NCBI GenBank assembly: GCA_022496805.1
Contig: CM040085.1
Span: 21,047,811-21,111,810, forward strand
From: Pohlia nutans
Taxonomy: Eukaryota; Streptophyta; Bryopsida; Bryales; Mniaceae
Direction: 5' to 3'
Length of the DNA: 64,000 nt
Part shown: positions 1 to 14,700 of the stretch, piece after piece
Layout: each line of letters starts with the position of its first letter
How positions within the stretch are numbered: the stretch's first letter is position 1
The notes under the pieces: model-generated
What the model was told of the DNA's origin: nothing
Databases searched by the model: none
Seen by the model: only the letters and a program-made list of their open reading frames with translations
Made by a program: the position numbers and the translations under genes

Positions 1-36
1 TAGTTACTTGCAGAGAGTGTCATTCATTAACTGTAC

Positions 37-2745
37 CTGCAATTGGAGGTGTTCCTGGACCGCTGGAAAGGAAAATGTGGTCCGCCAATCCCAAGGATGC
101 AGCGTCATTGATTGATCTCCACCCGCCTGCCTCAACTCAAGAGGTAGTCCAAGTCGATTTGTGAACAACGTGTATGGACGTAAACGAACCACCTGTTCCA
201 CCGTTCCACAGGTTAGAATGGTTTTTTGAAGAAACTCTATATAATCATTGTCGGTTACATTGATGATGCGGCTAGACCTTATCTCATTGTTAAAAGAACC
301 GTTAAAACAAAGGTAGTACCTGTGTTTGTGCAAACCCATCTGGGTGTGATGTTGTTGTTACGAGAAATCTGAAGTGCGAGTTGTTATTATCAACGACTCG
401 AAGATCTACATTCCCATCCTGCAAAAAATGAAATCACCAAACACATCACAGTTAGTCCTTTCATGGTAGATTCATCAATAAATTAGACATTCTCAAACCA
501 CTGTCCAAACAGTCATATTTTAAATACGAGCATTGAGCTTCATCAAAGTAGATGGTTTGAAAGCGAAAAAAAGGACTTTCACCCCTGCTTGAATTCATTT
601 TCTACTCGAAATCTTTTGCATCCCTTTCTGAAATGTGTAGATCCTAAGTACCAATGCTTACTATATTGAATCATGACGAGGCCGGCAGCTTGGCAATTCT
701 GATCGTCATAAATCACATTCTCTGTTTCCAAATAAAGCTTTCTAATACCGTTCTTAAAAGGTGACAGATGAGTACTTACAGGATCCTCTAGAGGGCCCAG
801 GGATACAACAGGGCCGAATTGAGTGCTTTCGGATCCAGACAAAGCAACAGCTAACCCCATCGTCTTGCTGTCGTAATTGGAAATCATAGTGGGATACTGA
901 TGCATATCTTCTTCATCAATCTCCTCCATGGACTTCTTGCTGAACCAGCGTTGGTCGCTCTTGAGTTTCTTCCGCCCCTGATGCTCAACCCCAACCAACT
1001 TGTATTTCAAAGAAGGACATCCAGTACTATCCAACCAGCACGGAACGTAGAACTGGATAACTCGGGCTGATAAGTCATTGCTCCCATTGTCATATTGCAT
1101 GTGAATGGCTAGATCCCTGCAGCATTCAGCGTGATGACAGCTTTCAGAGTTTTGTCTCAGTGACGCCAATTCATTTACGGTACAATGGGTTAGGTCGTTG
1201 AAATGCACCTTCGTCTGCGTCTTATTTTTTAAAAGGGATGTCCTCATACAGCGGTTGATTGCATACAATGTTCAGGCAAACATAACCAGCAGTGAAAGAA
1301 AATATTTTACATCTGTAAAATAGAACATAATCTCGAAATGACTACCAAAACTGACGAATCATTGAGGTAAGCGAGAATGATCAATTCACCTCACTCCATT
1401 TGTAACCACCACTCCCTTTGCTGGGTCTTTTCCCGGCTGCGAGATCAAGACGCCAGCCTTCATAACACAAGCACCATACACACAGTTTCAATAGATGTTA
1501 TACACCATAATCATCAGAGTCAATCTCCAAAAGTCCTAAGCACCAGATTTCTAAAGCAATTCGAAAGAAAACTCCGAAGTTAACGAATAGAATTCTTACC
1601 CCCTGGGCTTGCCAGCCACCCTCCGGAATCCACTTCAGGTAAAGAGCTTTTCGCAAGTCCGCAAGGAAAACGGCCTTCGATTTCCCAGGCTCAACTATCC
1701 CACTTTGGAGTTCCACAAGACCCTTTCCATTGGCCTTTTCAGAGACCGTATACTTACATGGTACAGGTAGAAAGTTCATGAGGTCCAGTGGTGCAGAGAC
1801 AGTAAAGAGCCAATCCTCAATGGGTTTCAGTTGACTACTTTTCCCCACCTCAGTGGCCTTGCATTGGAGACAAAGCCAGACATCTTTCTCATTCATGTTA
1901 CTGCTGCCTGCCAAGACTGAGCAACTTAAAAGCTCCTCAGTGTTTTGAAGCCCACGGATACGGAGCTCTTTTGAAGGTTGCCTGGCCCTACCCGGCTCAG
2001 GCTCAGGCTTCCCTCTATATGACACAGCTGAGCTCCAGCTATGTGCCACGCCCGAGTTTATTGATCCCACACGAGGCTTCACCTGCAGAATATGATGGCC
2101 ACTGGGTATGTTAGAACATACCATAATATATACGCTAGCTCGAAGACTTGAATTCCATAAACAATTACCCTACAGCTAAGAGTGCTCTCTGCCAGCTAAA
2201 TTACCCCGTTTTCAAGCCTTAATGTAAGCGAAAGCTAACATAGGGATTCTCTAGTCCCGGAAACTTCAATTCCACAACTAGTAGCCACAACTCAATTCTT
2301 CACTCGCAAAAAAAACCGATTGCAACAGTTGGATCTACAAGCAGAAAACAAGTACTCACCAATTCCAGGAGCAATTTCATGACGAGAAAAATCATGTTCG
2401 TAACTACCTAGCTGGCTAATAAATCCGTACCTGAACAACGTAATCCAGTCCACCTGACCGTAGACTTTCAATTGGGCAGGCAACAGTAGAATGAGGCTCT
2501 AAAGTTCCAAGCGAGATCACCAAATTCCTCCTACTGTCCTTGCGTTGCCTTGAGCGAATCCACCGACGGCGTCGTACGAACATGGAGCCTTTTTCATAAT
2601 TGCTACCGGTAGCTGGTGGCCAGTCCTTCAGCGTATGAAAGTCATTCGCATAAGCCCATCCATCTTGATCGACTGCTCCGGTTCTGTCAAGTGTCCAGTC
2701 GGTCTTCCAAACCCAACCCTCTGGGAGTGATAATTGAGGGAACTC
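37..2745 (-). other. VPS13: VPS13 exons 50-54: SHR-BD region, open at the window edge
   Basis: Exons 2431-2745, 1600-2082, 780-1214, 320-418, 37-192; residues 3179-3674. Exon 50 has LPEGWVWKTDWTLDR, DQDGWAYANDF and FVRRRRWIRSRQ, the well conserved plant VPS13 block. Exon 51 starts the SHR-BD (DUF1162) region with EDWLFTVSAPLDLMNFLP and LRKALYLKW. Exon 52 is assigned from 1214 because that acceptor keeps phase and matches homolog spacing, but its polypyrimidine tract is poor. Exon 54 ends at the donor GTACAG (30-36), so the gene continues to the left of the window. Confidence 0.85.
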
Positions 2746-5700
2746 CTGCACGTTGCAGATATAGAGATTAAGCACGGATCATTAGTATTCACACAGGTCA
2801 CGCAAAAATTATTATCAGTCTAGAATATGTGGCAGACGATTTAAGTAGACATAAATCATAGCAATGGTAGATCTGCCAACGAGACTGAGTTCGAGAAACC
2901 TGGAGTTGATAAGCATGTTGAGGTGGATTACGTAAAGGCTTGATTGTGTAGAGAATTGATCCGACTAGCCGCTACAGAACATCAGAAGCTAACTAAATGA
3001 AGAAAACGTAGAATACAGTACGATCTCACAAATATGGTGATTGATTGCCCTGAGCGTCTAAAACGCCCAATATGGCCATCTGCATCACTGAACTTTGCAA
3101 AGGTGACATTTTCTCATTTTACCTCGGTTTTCTGATTGCAATACATCATTTTAAAGCTCTTGTTCTGTACTACAAGATCAACAGTGTCGATCGTGTCAAA
3201 CTGAAGTCATTTTCGCAAAAACAGATGATTTGCAGCGAGGGGTCCAATTTTCCTACACTACAGAAAATACACAGTGGGACGCTTAGGGGTTAAGATGGTA
3301 AAGGTCATAGAAAGGTTTCTACGTACCTTTGAGGACCCAGACAGGTCTCGTGAGCACCAATGACCTGGATCGTTCGGCAAAGTCGGATTACCCCATCCTT
3401 TCCCGGATTGACTTCTCTGGTTCTCAAATATTTCTTCCTCCTGAGAATCCTCCGGAATGTTATCGACATCCGATGCGTTTCCCTCTGTGTCTTTGCCCAC
3501 AAGAAAATCTGGGCATAGGCGAGCTTCCAGATGATATTCCGTCTCGTTCATAAGCGTCACCAGGGTACGAACAAAAAGATGTTTCACGCCATCATTAACA
3601 AACATCTCACTAGCCAAATGATCCCTTCCTAAGTGCCACGGTGCTGGACCAAGTCCATAATTTAACCTCAGTGGAGACCATGGTCCATTTTTCGACCCGG
3701 ATACTTCAATTGCGCTTAAGTTCTGCGAGCCATCGGTTTTGGATTTCTGAGATTCTGGATCCTCAGAATCTTCATCATCGGATTCTTCTCCATACACGGT
3801 GAAAAAATGTGCCGCTAGCAGTATCTGACCATTTTCACCACCTTCAGCATGCAGATCACCGTCGTCCTGTGATTTGCATTAACACATTAAGTACGGGTAA
3901 TCAACTTAGTACTGCATTAAGTACGGACTAGCACTGCATTAAGTACGGACAAGCACTGCACAAGATTCAAGCTTCCAAATACCAGTAGACTAAACCAACC
4001 AAGACTTCAAAAACATTGGAACATACCTTTTCCCTTTTAGGAGGATAAAGAGTTTGAGGTCTTAGTTCAAGAGAAGAAGAACCAGCAAGGTGACTTTTGT
4101 CCTTTCTCGATCCATTCTTCCCTTTCCCATCAGTAAGCTCAAATGTGCAATACCCAACAGGAGATCCTGCCAATAACCAAATAAATCACAAAATCTGCAT
4201 CAAGGAAAAGATGGAAAAAAATGTTCGGCACGTTTTTATCTCTTACTATCCGAAATCTTGCCTAACCTGGGTCTGATAATAATTCTGTAACCATTAAAAT
4301 CAGTGCGCATGAATAGTCAAAAAATTCAGAGTAAACATACCTCTAGAAAGGTCATTGATAACAATCTCGACCCGATTTGATTCCTGCATGACGAGTACAC
4401 TCAGCCTTCGTTACATGCAAGATAATAATCCAATATAAACATTCTTTTCCTTAAAGAAAAAGAAGAAGAAATTAAGACAAGGAAAAGAAGGAAGATTTAT
4501 AACGTCCGTAACACTCCACATTGTCAAAGAATCAACATCATTGGCCTGAAAAGAAAAGAGAAGAGATAGGAGACATACCCCTGATTTGACTTCAAATACA
4601 AAAACTTCATCCCAGATGACTTGCACTTGATTGTCAGTGTCTTTTCTGGGATTCACACATCGAGTACGAGCACTCTGGAATTGTAGTTGTCTGCTATCAG
4701 TTGCCGCATTTACAGGCACAATACGAATTGCTGCCATGTATTCCCTCCCTCCGATACCTTGAATCTCAGGTAACTGTAATCAAAACGTGTGTATAAAAAC
4801 ACTGAACGATGATACAGCTATTAACAAAGTCTAACATATTGTCGTACCGTCGCATTACTCAAAGTTCCATAATTTACAAGGTTAATTTGCTACTGGGACA
4901 CGGGGTACTCAAGAATACATCATCAAGCTAACATCATTAATAACTCTATACACATCATCAAGCTAACATTGCAGAACATTGAAGATCGAAACTATACCTC
5001 GGCATCACCAATCCTGATGGCCACAAATTTCCCAGAGCGTCCTTGCGCCATCTCATTGTGAGTTGAATCTTGCATGTAGCGATTAACTGGCATCTTAATG
5101 GTGGCCGTTCCATTTGCTGGTAACGCTGACACTTGGTATTTGCCATTTCCCTCGGCAGTTCTCAGCCAGAGTTGTTCCCCTATCTCGTTATGGGCAAGTA
5201 TTATAGAATTCTTATTTCCCTTCCCGTCCATGGACATATCTGTACCGAGTCTTGAAAGCCTTCGACTAAGATTCAGCGAACTTCCACTATTATCCTGCAC
5301 AATGTCGAAAACTGTCAACTTGTTGAACGACAAAATTACAAACGGAAAGATCATTCATTTCTGCCCACATTGTATTAGGCGATTTAGAACCAGGAAAATT
5401 TGAAAATTTAAAATTCAAAGTCAAAAAAAGGGAAGCTTTTGTAGAAAACACTAACATAGGAACGGTGACCAGGACAATAAATCACGGCACAAAAGTATTC
5501 ACATGCAAATTACCTCCAATTGCTGTTTCTTATTGCAAGCTTCAAGTTTGCTCAGATTCATCCAACTTGAGTAGGCTTCCAACAGCATGTTTGCGTTGGC
5601 GACAGAAATGTTGACATTGAAGTCACTCTGCGTATTGATGCGGACTCTTGAGACTGTAGGTCGAACTTTTTCTTGTGGATCACTTTCACACTCGTATCTG

Positions 5701-8700
5701 AGTCATCCATAACAAGAAGCCACTTAAGGAACTTGCACTGAGGTTTACTTTCCCACATCACAAAAAGCCGACTTTATGAAACTATACTAAATATTACACC
5801 CTCATGGCTTGGCTATTTCATTTGTGGAATTGGTGTTGAAACATCAGATTGCAACGATAGCTGCAGCTGGCACAACAATTGATTAAAAAAGCATATCAGC
5901 ACAAAATGCAGGAACACACCTGACAAATGCATCACAGGTTTCGATAAGAGGCTCCCAGACGTCAAACTTGCTGTTGAATGTTGTGGCTGTCAAGGCAAAA
6001 TTGACAGCTGTGCTAAATGCCTCCATGCGACCGTGCAAGCTTGCTTGTATACCAGTAATTGACAAGTCCAGCAGCGGTGTCATCTGCACTCAACAACCAA
6101 CAAGTCGGTCATTTTGAGCTTGACTGACCAGAACTCATTAGATAATAAGATGACCAGATCAGATTATCCACAACTTGTAATGATATGTACATGTCTTTGG
6201 GTGTGCCAGCCTTGGATACAGAGCGAGTGAAAAGATAACAATGAAAAAATAACAAATAAAATAAAAACAAAATTAATAAGAGGTATTATATAAAATAGTC
6301 ACTTTTAGAACTTTGCTGAACTTTGCTGAACTTTAAATGGATATTCATTAAAAATTAACCAAGCTATACGAAATTACAACTCTGTGATAAGAGATTACGA
6401 GATAATAAATCTCTCAGCTGTGGTCTCCACAGGTTATCACAAGAAAATCACAAAGAAAAGACAGAGCTTACGAAGCCGCCAAAATCATCATAGATTGTCG
6501 CAGACACTCTCTTGACTTCCACAGCCACAGTCAAATTGTCTGGCTGTGATTGCCTTCTCAAATCCACCAAGCCAAGGGCACTATGACGTGAGGGGCTTTC
6601 ATAACTTCCAGGTTTAACAAAGAAAGTGTTTGCCTGCATCACTCCCACATTATGAATATCTGACGTTAAGAAATGATGTGATCTAGAATTGGAATTGTAT
6701 AGGACAATTGATCAAGCTTTAACAACTGCACCGCCTAGGTCTTACAGTACTGTAAAGGGAGCAGATCATGAATCAATCAAAAAGAGTCATACAAATAGAG
6801 AAGTTCAGTGATACTAACTGCACGACCTACTACATAAGATTTCAAATTTCAAATAATAAAAAACCACCACACCTCGTTTTCTACGGGCCAGATACTCAGA
6901 TGTTGCTGACCCGCTTTCAAGGACTTAGTGCTCCAGAGACTGGAGTCTACAAAATTAGCACCGCTGACAAGGTCATTCCGCACACAGCGGATGCTCTCCA
7001 TGACATCTTTATCAGGACTGGAGCTCTTGCCAGCTATGCATCCCATGACTGAATACCCTTGGGGAGGAACTGGGATCCAGAAGTAAACACCGTCTAAATG
7101 TCTCTGTTTCGAGATGTGGGCCAATTCTTGGAAACGTTCTGGCTTGCTAATTAAACCACCTTCTTCTGTGTCACGGAGCACAAGACCTGTACTTGGAGGT
7201 TCATATCTACAGACGAAACAAAACATTGATATCAAAGGCCCTGCTTTCAGACTTCAGCATATTCAGAACAAGAATGAATAATAATGTGTGATTTGACTTG
7301 TGATAAGCGTTAAAAGATATCAAGGAATTACCCTTTCACGGCTATGTCCCCCAGCATGGCACACCCGGATGGCACATTGGGCCGCCAAATGGAGATACCA
7401 TCTCCAGATCCACTGCCCTTGTCCCACCATACCAACTTGAACCTACCCACGTTCTCATATATCCTACCCGACGAGACCACCGCTGTCAATAATCCAGCGG
7501 TGTCAGAGTCCTCTTCACCTGCCCAGAGGAAAAAATATACGTTGCAACTTAGCCTGAGCCTCCGTAAGACTGAATTAACGAAAGTATCTATCTTTATTCA
7601 AAATGAAAATAGGAAAAATTTGAGATTATAAGCTAGAGTCGCTAAACGAAACTTGATGACATCCGACATAAGGACCTTGTGTTCCTCAATAACTTACGAA
7701 TGGAAGACAATGTCTGCGACACTCTCGTCTGTGGTATGTCTGAGTCAGCTGGAACTGTCTCGTTGATAGTGAATAAACCATAATTTGAGATAGCAAGACG
7801 AAGGTCATAGGCCTGGGGTTGAACCAATTCCTTTGGATCTATTTGCAGTAAGAAAGTGCCAACCGAGTTATCTGCTCGCCAAAATGCCCACTTCTTTTGA
7901 GAATTCATTGCGGTTGTCCTGCAATCCAGTAGAGAGAAAGAACTTGGATGAGCATAGGAAAATTGCAAAGAAGATTCTGTAATCATCCGTATCGTTTACT
8001 TTAGACACTCAATTTCAGTTGCCATTGTCATACTCCCACAGCCAAATGACTTATTCGAGGTAGATGCTTCCAACTGTTACTAGACACATGAATAGATACG
8101 CAATTTCTGACAGGAGTTACACTTACCTTTGACGTCCCTGAATGTTGATACAGTCTCGCATTGAAACTGGTGATATAAGAGCAGCCAAAACACACAAGGC
8201 TGCAGACTTCGGAGGTTCCTCCTGTCCTTTCCAAACCACACAACCCAGGGCCACATAACCTTCTGGTGCAATCGGTAACCAGACACAGCAACCCCGTTCC
8301 TCACCCTCTTCGTCATCCGATACGCTAATCGGAGCATTATCCAATTCTTTCTTACTATTACGTTCACTCAATTGAACGGCCTTCCCATCTACACTAGGCT
8401 TCTTTGAAACCTCAGGAACAAGGTCGATTGATGACCATACGCATTTATATCCAGTGGGTCTCTTCCCTCGCACTAATGCCATGTTAACAGTCAATACGCC
8501 CTTTGCTGGTGGCTCATCCCTACAATAAATATCATAAAAATCAAAAATCACCATATCAACATAAAGTATATAGCACAGAAAGAACACGAAGAATTGAGAA
8601 CTCCTTTGCAAAAAAAATTTAAAAAATTTAAGCCTGCTCCCAAGAAATCTCAGATGAAAGACATACAAGGGTGTTACACAGTCACCAAGCATTGCAAATC

Positions 8701-11700
8701 CAGGTGGTGGTCGAGGGCGCCAGAAAGCTAGATGCGATCCACCCGCTGCAATTTGAGAATCTGCCAGGCATGCACCCGTAGGCTCAAATGAGTATTGTCA
8801 TCGAACAATGAAGTACGCAACTTACTCGGCAGTTGCCTCGCACTTTTTATTCAAGGAAGGACATATACCACATCGAGCTAAAGAGCTGACTCGTACTATA
8901 GTTTGCATCATCAAAAACCTGCCAGAATTAATAGGCAAACATAACATGAATTCATAACATTAAATTGTAAGCTGGCAAGCTTACCATCATCTGCCCAAAT
9001 CTTTTCAAACTCAGAGCATTCCACTGTAATCTGTTCAGATGTAATGCGCATGACAGACATGACATCATCCTGTAGGCGTAAAATGAGTTGCAGAATGCTG
9101 AAGGAGAAGTTGGTATAAATCTCTGTCACACTAACATGGATGTTCTGTTTCCCTGTCACTTTAGAATAGGTTACATAAACATCAAAAGGCTCCAAGACAT
9201 TCATGCCACTTGTTGATTCCACTGTGAAACCATTCAAGTTTGCTGTGAGTTCCATATCATCTCCTTTCATTGAAAATCTGCAATGAACACAAGAAATTTT
9301 AAAGACGCGTTTCTTACAAGGGTGCATATTGAAATGCAATAACTCTTAAGAACAAACGTATCACTAGGGAGAAACCTGCAAAAAGTCAAGACTCCATAAA
9401 AATCCGATCAGTTACAGCTCGCACAAGTACGGAATCTGAAAAAAAATACCTTGAAAAAGCATTCATCTTAGCACGAAGATGCCTCTCGGGAAGGACAAGA
9501 CCAGATGGTCGATTAATACTGTCATAAAGACAGAGCTCAGGACCAATCGCCTAAAATAAGTACACAGCCTGTCAGAATTTAGATCAAAGGGCACACATAA
9601 AACAGACAAATTTAAAGGCTGAACCCAAAAGCATCCAACCGTCAAGTCTGTGTTTAAGTATTTCATGCTACCGTAATGATTCTAGAACTCAGGAGAAAAA
9701 AATTCAATGCTAAGAGAATGTTCAACAATGAAATATATAGCTACATGTGCTAAACGATTGCATCCACAATCAGCTAGTCTTGTGATCAACTTAAGATTAG
9801 AGGGACTCCATCGCTAGGTTGTATTAAGATCGCAAGAACAAGAAACGTAATTTTTCATATAAAAGCTTTGGAAACAAAATACCTGCAAGTCAAAGACCAT
9901 TTCCACAGGAGATTTGTTAGCCTCTTCTTTCTTATTGTCCTTATCGTCTCCGTGAGATGACTGGCTCGACGTGTCTGATTCATCCGGAGGTCCCTCTAGA
10001 AACACTCCATCGTCCCGAGATGCTGAATAGCTGCTGTTACTGCCGAGGTAAACTGACGAATCCAAGTAGTCACCATTCTGCCACAAGTAAAATTCTTAGA
10101 ATGAATAATTCATCTCGAAAATGCATGCTCCCCTTCCTATTCCTGCTGAACCGATACGCCTGTCTAATCAAAGTACAAAAATAGAAAATTACAATTGTGC
10201 AAGAAGGCCAGGAAAATATAAACCTGAATGACCACGTTCCTGAATATTAGTCTTTTACCGTCTCCAACAAAAATTAAGGCCTCTGGAGAAAACATTGATA
10301 GATCTTCGTCATGTCGATTCAAAAGCCGCAATGTGTTCCCTTGCCCATTGTATATGTACTCTTGAACACCTTCGTGATCAGCAACCAGAGGCTTCTTTGG
10401 CGAAATCCGGATTTCCTTCGCCGTTTGTTTGTATACATGGTCGTTCAAAAACATCCCATTCTTCATGTCCAGTGGGTTTTCATCTCCTTTCTCTGCCAGC
10501 ATTGCATGCATTGATGGAACGAAAAATTCGCCGACTGCCAACAAAAAATCAAAGGCAACAACCACCCGGGGCCGCTGAATGCGAAGGGAAACTTGTTGTT
10601 GAGTTGGACTAAGTTTTGCATCAATCACAAGCATTGTCAACGCGGATCTGCGCAGGAAAGCTTGGTTGGTTACGAAATGTTCACGCAGATTAGAACGGTT
10701 CAGAATTCAGACCAGCAACTATTCTATCGCAGAACAACTGAAAATGTAGACAAGAACCAACATTAATATTGTTAGATTCTTGGGACGACAGTCATGTTTA
10801 AACACTTTACAAAACCGACTCCAAACAAAAGAAGCCGAAGTCGTAAGTATTGCCCCTGCGTTATCGACCAAAGAATATTCTCTTAATATTTCCGAATTCA
10901 CATCATTTTTAAAAATTCCAGAATAAGGCGATGCCCTTCAGAAAAGAAATGTCAGAGAGACTGACAGTAGCTAGGTGACAAAATCATACCCCCATCCATG
11001 TGAGCTAGAGGTTCCAACTGCCGAGTCATTTTCTTTCTTCTCTTTCTTGTTTCTTTGAGCATGAGCAAAGTTACCCTCCAAGGTGTTCGGTGCCTGATCA
11101 TCAGCATGCCCAATCATGTACTGCATCTCCGGATCAGTTCCTTCACGTTCATCTTTGAGACTGAGTCTTTCCAGAGATGCCATCACAACCGATTCTTCAA
11201 TATTATTTGCTTTGTATGACGCCCATACGCCAATTACCTGCAAGTACGTGTCAAATTGCCAACCATGTCAAGAAGTCGCTGCACACAGCCTACACCAAAT
11301 AATTCTTCTTTCAGGTACGTTCGATTCTTCTCTGAAAATGTTGAAAATGTTGAAAATTTTGAAAACGTTGAAAATGAAATTAATTTTCGCTCATAACTTT
11401 TCAGATTTCAATGATCTCAAGCAACCTTTCTGGCCTAACCTGAACAGTAGCAAGAGATGCATCCCTGGTGCCACCAACGTACAAGCCCAGTTCCACCAGA
11501 TCAATCGCTACTCCAACTTTGATAGTAGTGTAGGGCTTCTCATCTGGCGAGCCACTCTCTTCTTGATCTTCTTTTGGGTCCTCAGTAACAACATCTGCCC
11601 CATGAGCACCTTCTTCTAACTTTTCAGCTTCGTCCTCTGCAGCCGGTTTTTCCTCCTCTGACGGTTTGTTATCATACAGACTAGGAGGCAAATCTGGTGT

Positions 11701-14700
11701 TTCGGCCATGTTTTGTGTTACGCACTCGGTTATTACTTGATATTCCTTGTCAGAGAACGATGCCCGAAGCTCTTCAATCTGCCAGTGAAGACGAGTTTAG
11801 TTAAAAAAATCTTCGAGACATGTTCTTTGCCAAATGATTAGATTGTCAGACGGTATCAAACAGCTTAATTATAAATGATTGAGTAGTGTCTGGTGTTCAA
11901 GGAGATACGTAGAGGAAGGGAGAGGATCTCAAATGAATCACCTTGACTATTGCTTCGATAACTGGAACTTTGTGCCAAAGATCACGTAAGGGCCGCCTAA
12001 CTACCAGGCCAATCCCTCTCGCTCGATCAAATATCTCACTCCCAACATCACCTCCAACTCCAACTGTTAGGCTTACATCTTCAACCTGTTTGGCCAAGTT
12101 CAGAAGCATCTTAGTGTAGGTGCCGAATGACAAGAAAAACATATCCAATTGACACCAAATGCTACCCAACTGAAACAGCATACTTAAAAAGCAGCAATCC
12201 AATCGATGTCACTAAGTCATAGGTGAAAACGATATATACATCGAGCGTGATTGTTTCTAAACGAATGGCTCCAAGTTGCTCCTTCCCACCACCAAACCAC
12301 TCAGAGCTGCTACGTATGTTGATATGCAAAACATCAAGCTCCATGAAACTGTTCACACGACAAAAATGTGCAAAACGATTACGAATGGTAGACATTCACA
12401 AGTCAGAATATAAACAGCAAATCGAAACAAGGCAGACAAAAGAATTGTAATAGAATTCAGAAGCATCAACTAAATGACTGAGAATAGGTTACACTCACTC
12501 AGGACTATAAGTTCCACGTGGCATAATGATGACAGGCTTCGTTAGGGAAATATCCAGCTTCAGTGAGGGTTGTCCCTGTATCTCGGACTGAGAAAAAAGT
12601 TTTTCGTAGTCTGATGCACGATCTTTCAACTTCATTACATAGCCCGAACTTTGAGGGATAAGACCCATGAAGTACGCAGTGATCTGCAAAAACAATAGAT
12701 CCGTTATGAAATTACAGCAGAAGTATAGATATGTTCAAGTCTTAATTCTGAGAACTGCAATTCCTGGTGTCTTGTAAATTTCTCTTAATACAGGGTATCA
12801 CTTCGCATACGCACTTAAAGAACCTTAAAAATTGAAATGGCATATCTCTGTATGAGAGTAACTGAAAACTCACCTCCTGTATGAAACGGTTGAGGAACAC
12901 GAGCCGTACTTCTGAGAGCTTCCCGGTGACACTGAATTCGTAACCCTCATAGTCAAAGTCATCTTCATTATATGACACGAACTCTAACTGCATACACAAA
13001 CGAAGAAAATTGATTGATATTTTAAAACAGTATTACGACTAGAATCGGTCTCCGAGAATGCACATCAATTCTCTTCCATACATGAAAGTATAAACACAAT
13101 AACAAAATAAGAAGAATTTTCAATACAGTCTGAATTCGATTGTCTATCACATTGAGCTCAAATAGGTAAATTTCATATTTCTAGTAGTTATATCCAAAGG
13201 GTGGACTTAAGTCAATGGCATGGAATGTTAACCTCAATGAAAGAAGAACCGCCTGGATCCCTCATGTCACAAATGTACTGATAAGGAATGCCTTCATGGT
13301 GGTAGTCTATCGCGTTATCGTCACTTATACGAAGATTACCTAGAGTAGCTTTCACTCCGTAAGACGCTGGATAAATCTGGATATCAAAAACATCTCCAAG
13401 TCATCATTAGTACGTTTCTCCACAACACTCAAATCTCACAAACTGATATAGGAGGGTCGTTGACATATATAGGAGGGTCGTGATAAACTGATGACCGACA
13501 TAACGAATCCAAACAGAGAACTATGAAGCATCACCAGTACCTTGACATCAGTGTGAAAGTTGTCTTGAGAAAGGGTTGATAGCGGAGAACCATCTTCCTT
13601 GTTAAGAACGATTTCTGCAAGCTCCATGTCTAGCACCAGCAAAAACACCACCCTGTCTTTCCCTTTCCCCAGCAGTCCTTTGACAACCGAGTCTAATTTC
13701 TTCGGAGCAATCTTGGGGTTACCATGCTCATCTACCTCGCCGACAACCTTGGGATTGATTGTGGTCACAAGACTCGAAACCCCATCGGCGTTGGCGGACG
13801 TGGACGGAGAATCTTTCTCATCACCACCCTTCTCTTTCTCAGCCTCTTGATTCTTCCCTTTCCTATCGATATCTGATGAATCTTTAGTGTCCTCTTCTGA
13901 AGAGTTTTGAGCACCTTCTTCATCCTTCTTCGGCTGAACCTCGGCAGTAATGGCAGTCACCAGATTCAAACAAGCGACGACTGTTGGTCGGTTGCAGTAA
14001 AATGACAGAGTTGAAAGAGACACTCGCACCTGTTAAGTCAAACGCATGATCATGAGCTCTCAAAATTTATATGAACAGAAATGGAAACAATGCCAAATAC
14101 ACATAATCAAAATTATCTTGCAAAACTAGAAATGTCTTCAAATGCACGAGTCTTAGCAAAGAAACCAATACAAGTCCAAATTATATACATAAAACCATTA
14201 CTCAATCGATAGGTAGGCACAAAGCTAGGTCTACATCAAAATCTTGATTGGCACACTGATTGCTTACCTCTTTATCAATAGACGCATACGTAGGTGACTC
14301 TGGTGAGGTCATGATAACTTGGGCCTTCACGAAGCTCTTCAGCTCCTCATTATCAGTCACATCCCGATCATTTTTGTTTGGCTCGGGCGATGCAGTTCCC
14401 GGCAAAAGACCCACCTCTCTCTTAAAACTTGGTGGTGCATTTTCGTCGTCCTCCGCATCATAGAACTTAGCTGCAGCATCCGAGCTACTGGTGTGTCTAT
14501 GTGAACCTAAGGTACTTGAACTACTTTCATCGCCACTCTCATCGTTGGCATCAAAAAAACGTTCATCTCCTGAAGTACCATAGCGATTAAGCTTCGATTT
14601 TGATGAACCCTTTGTGAGCTGTTTCGTTCCTCCCTTGCTTCCTTCTTTCTGAAGCTGCAAGTCGTCACGTTTCTTTCGGTTAGAATGATGTGAAGACGAT

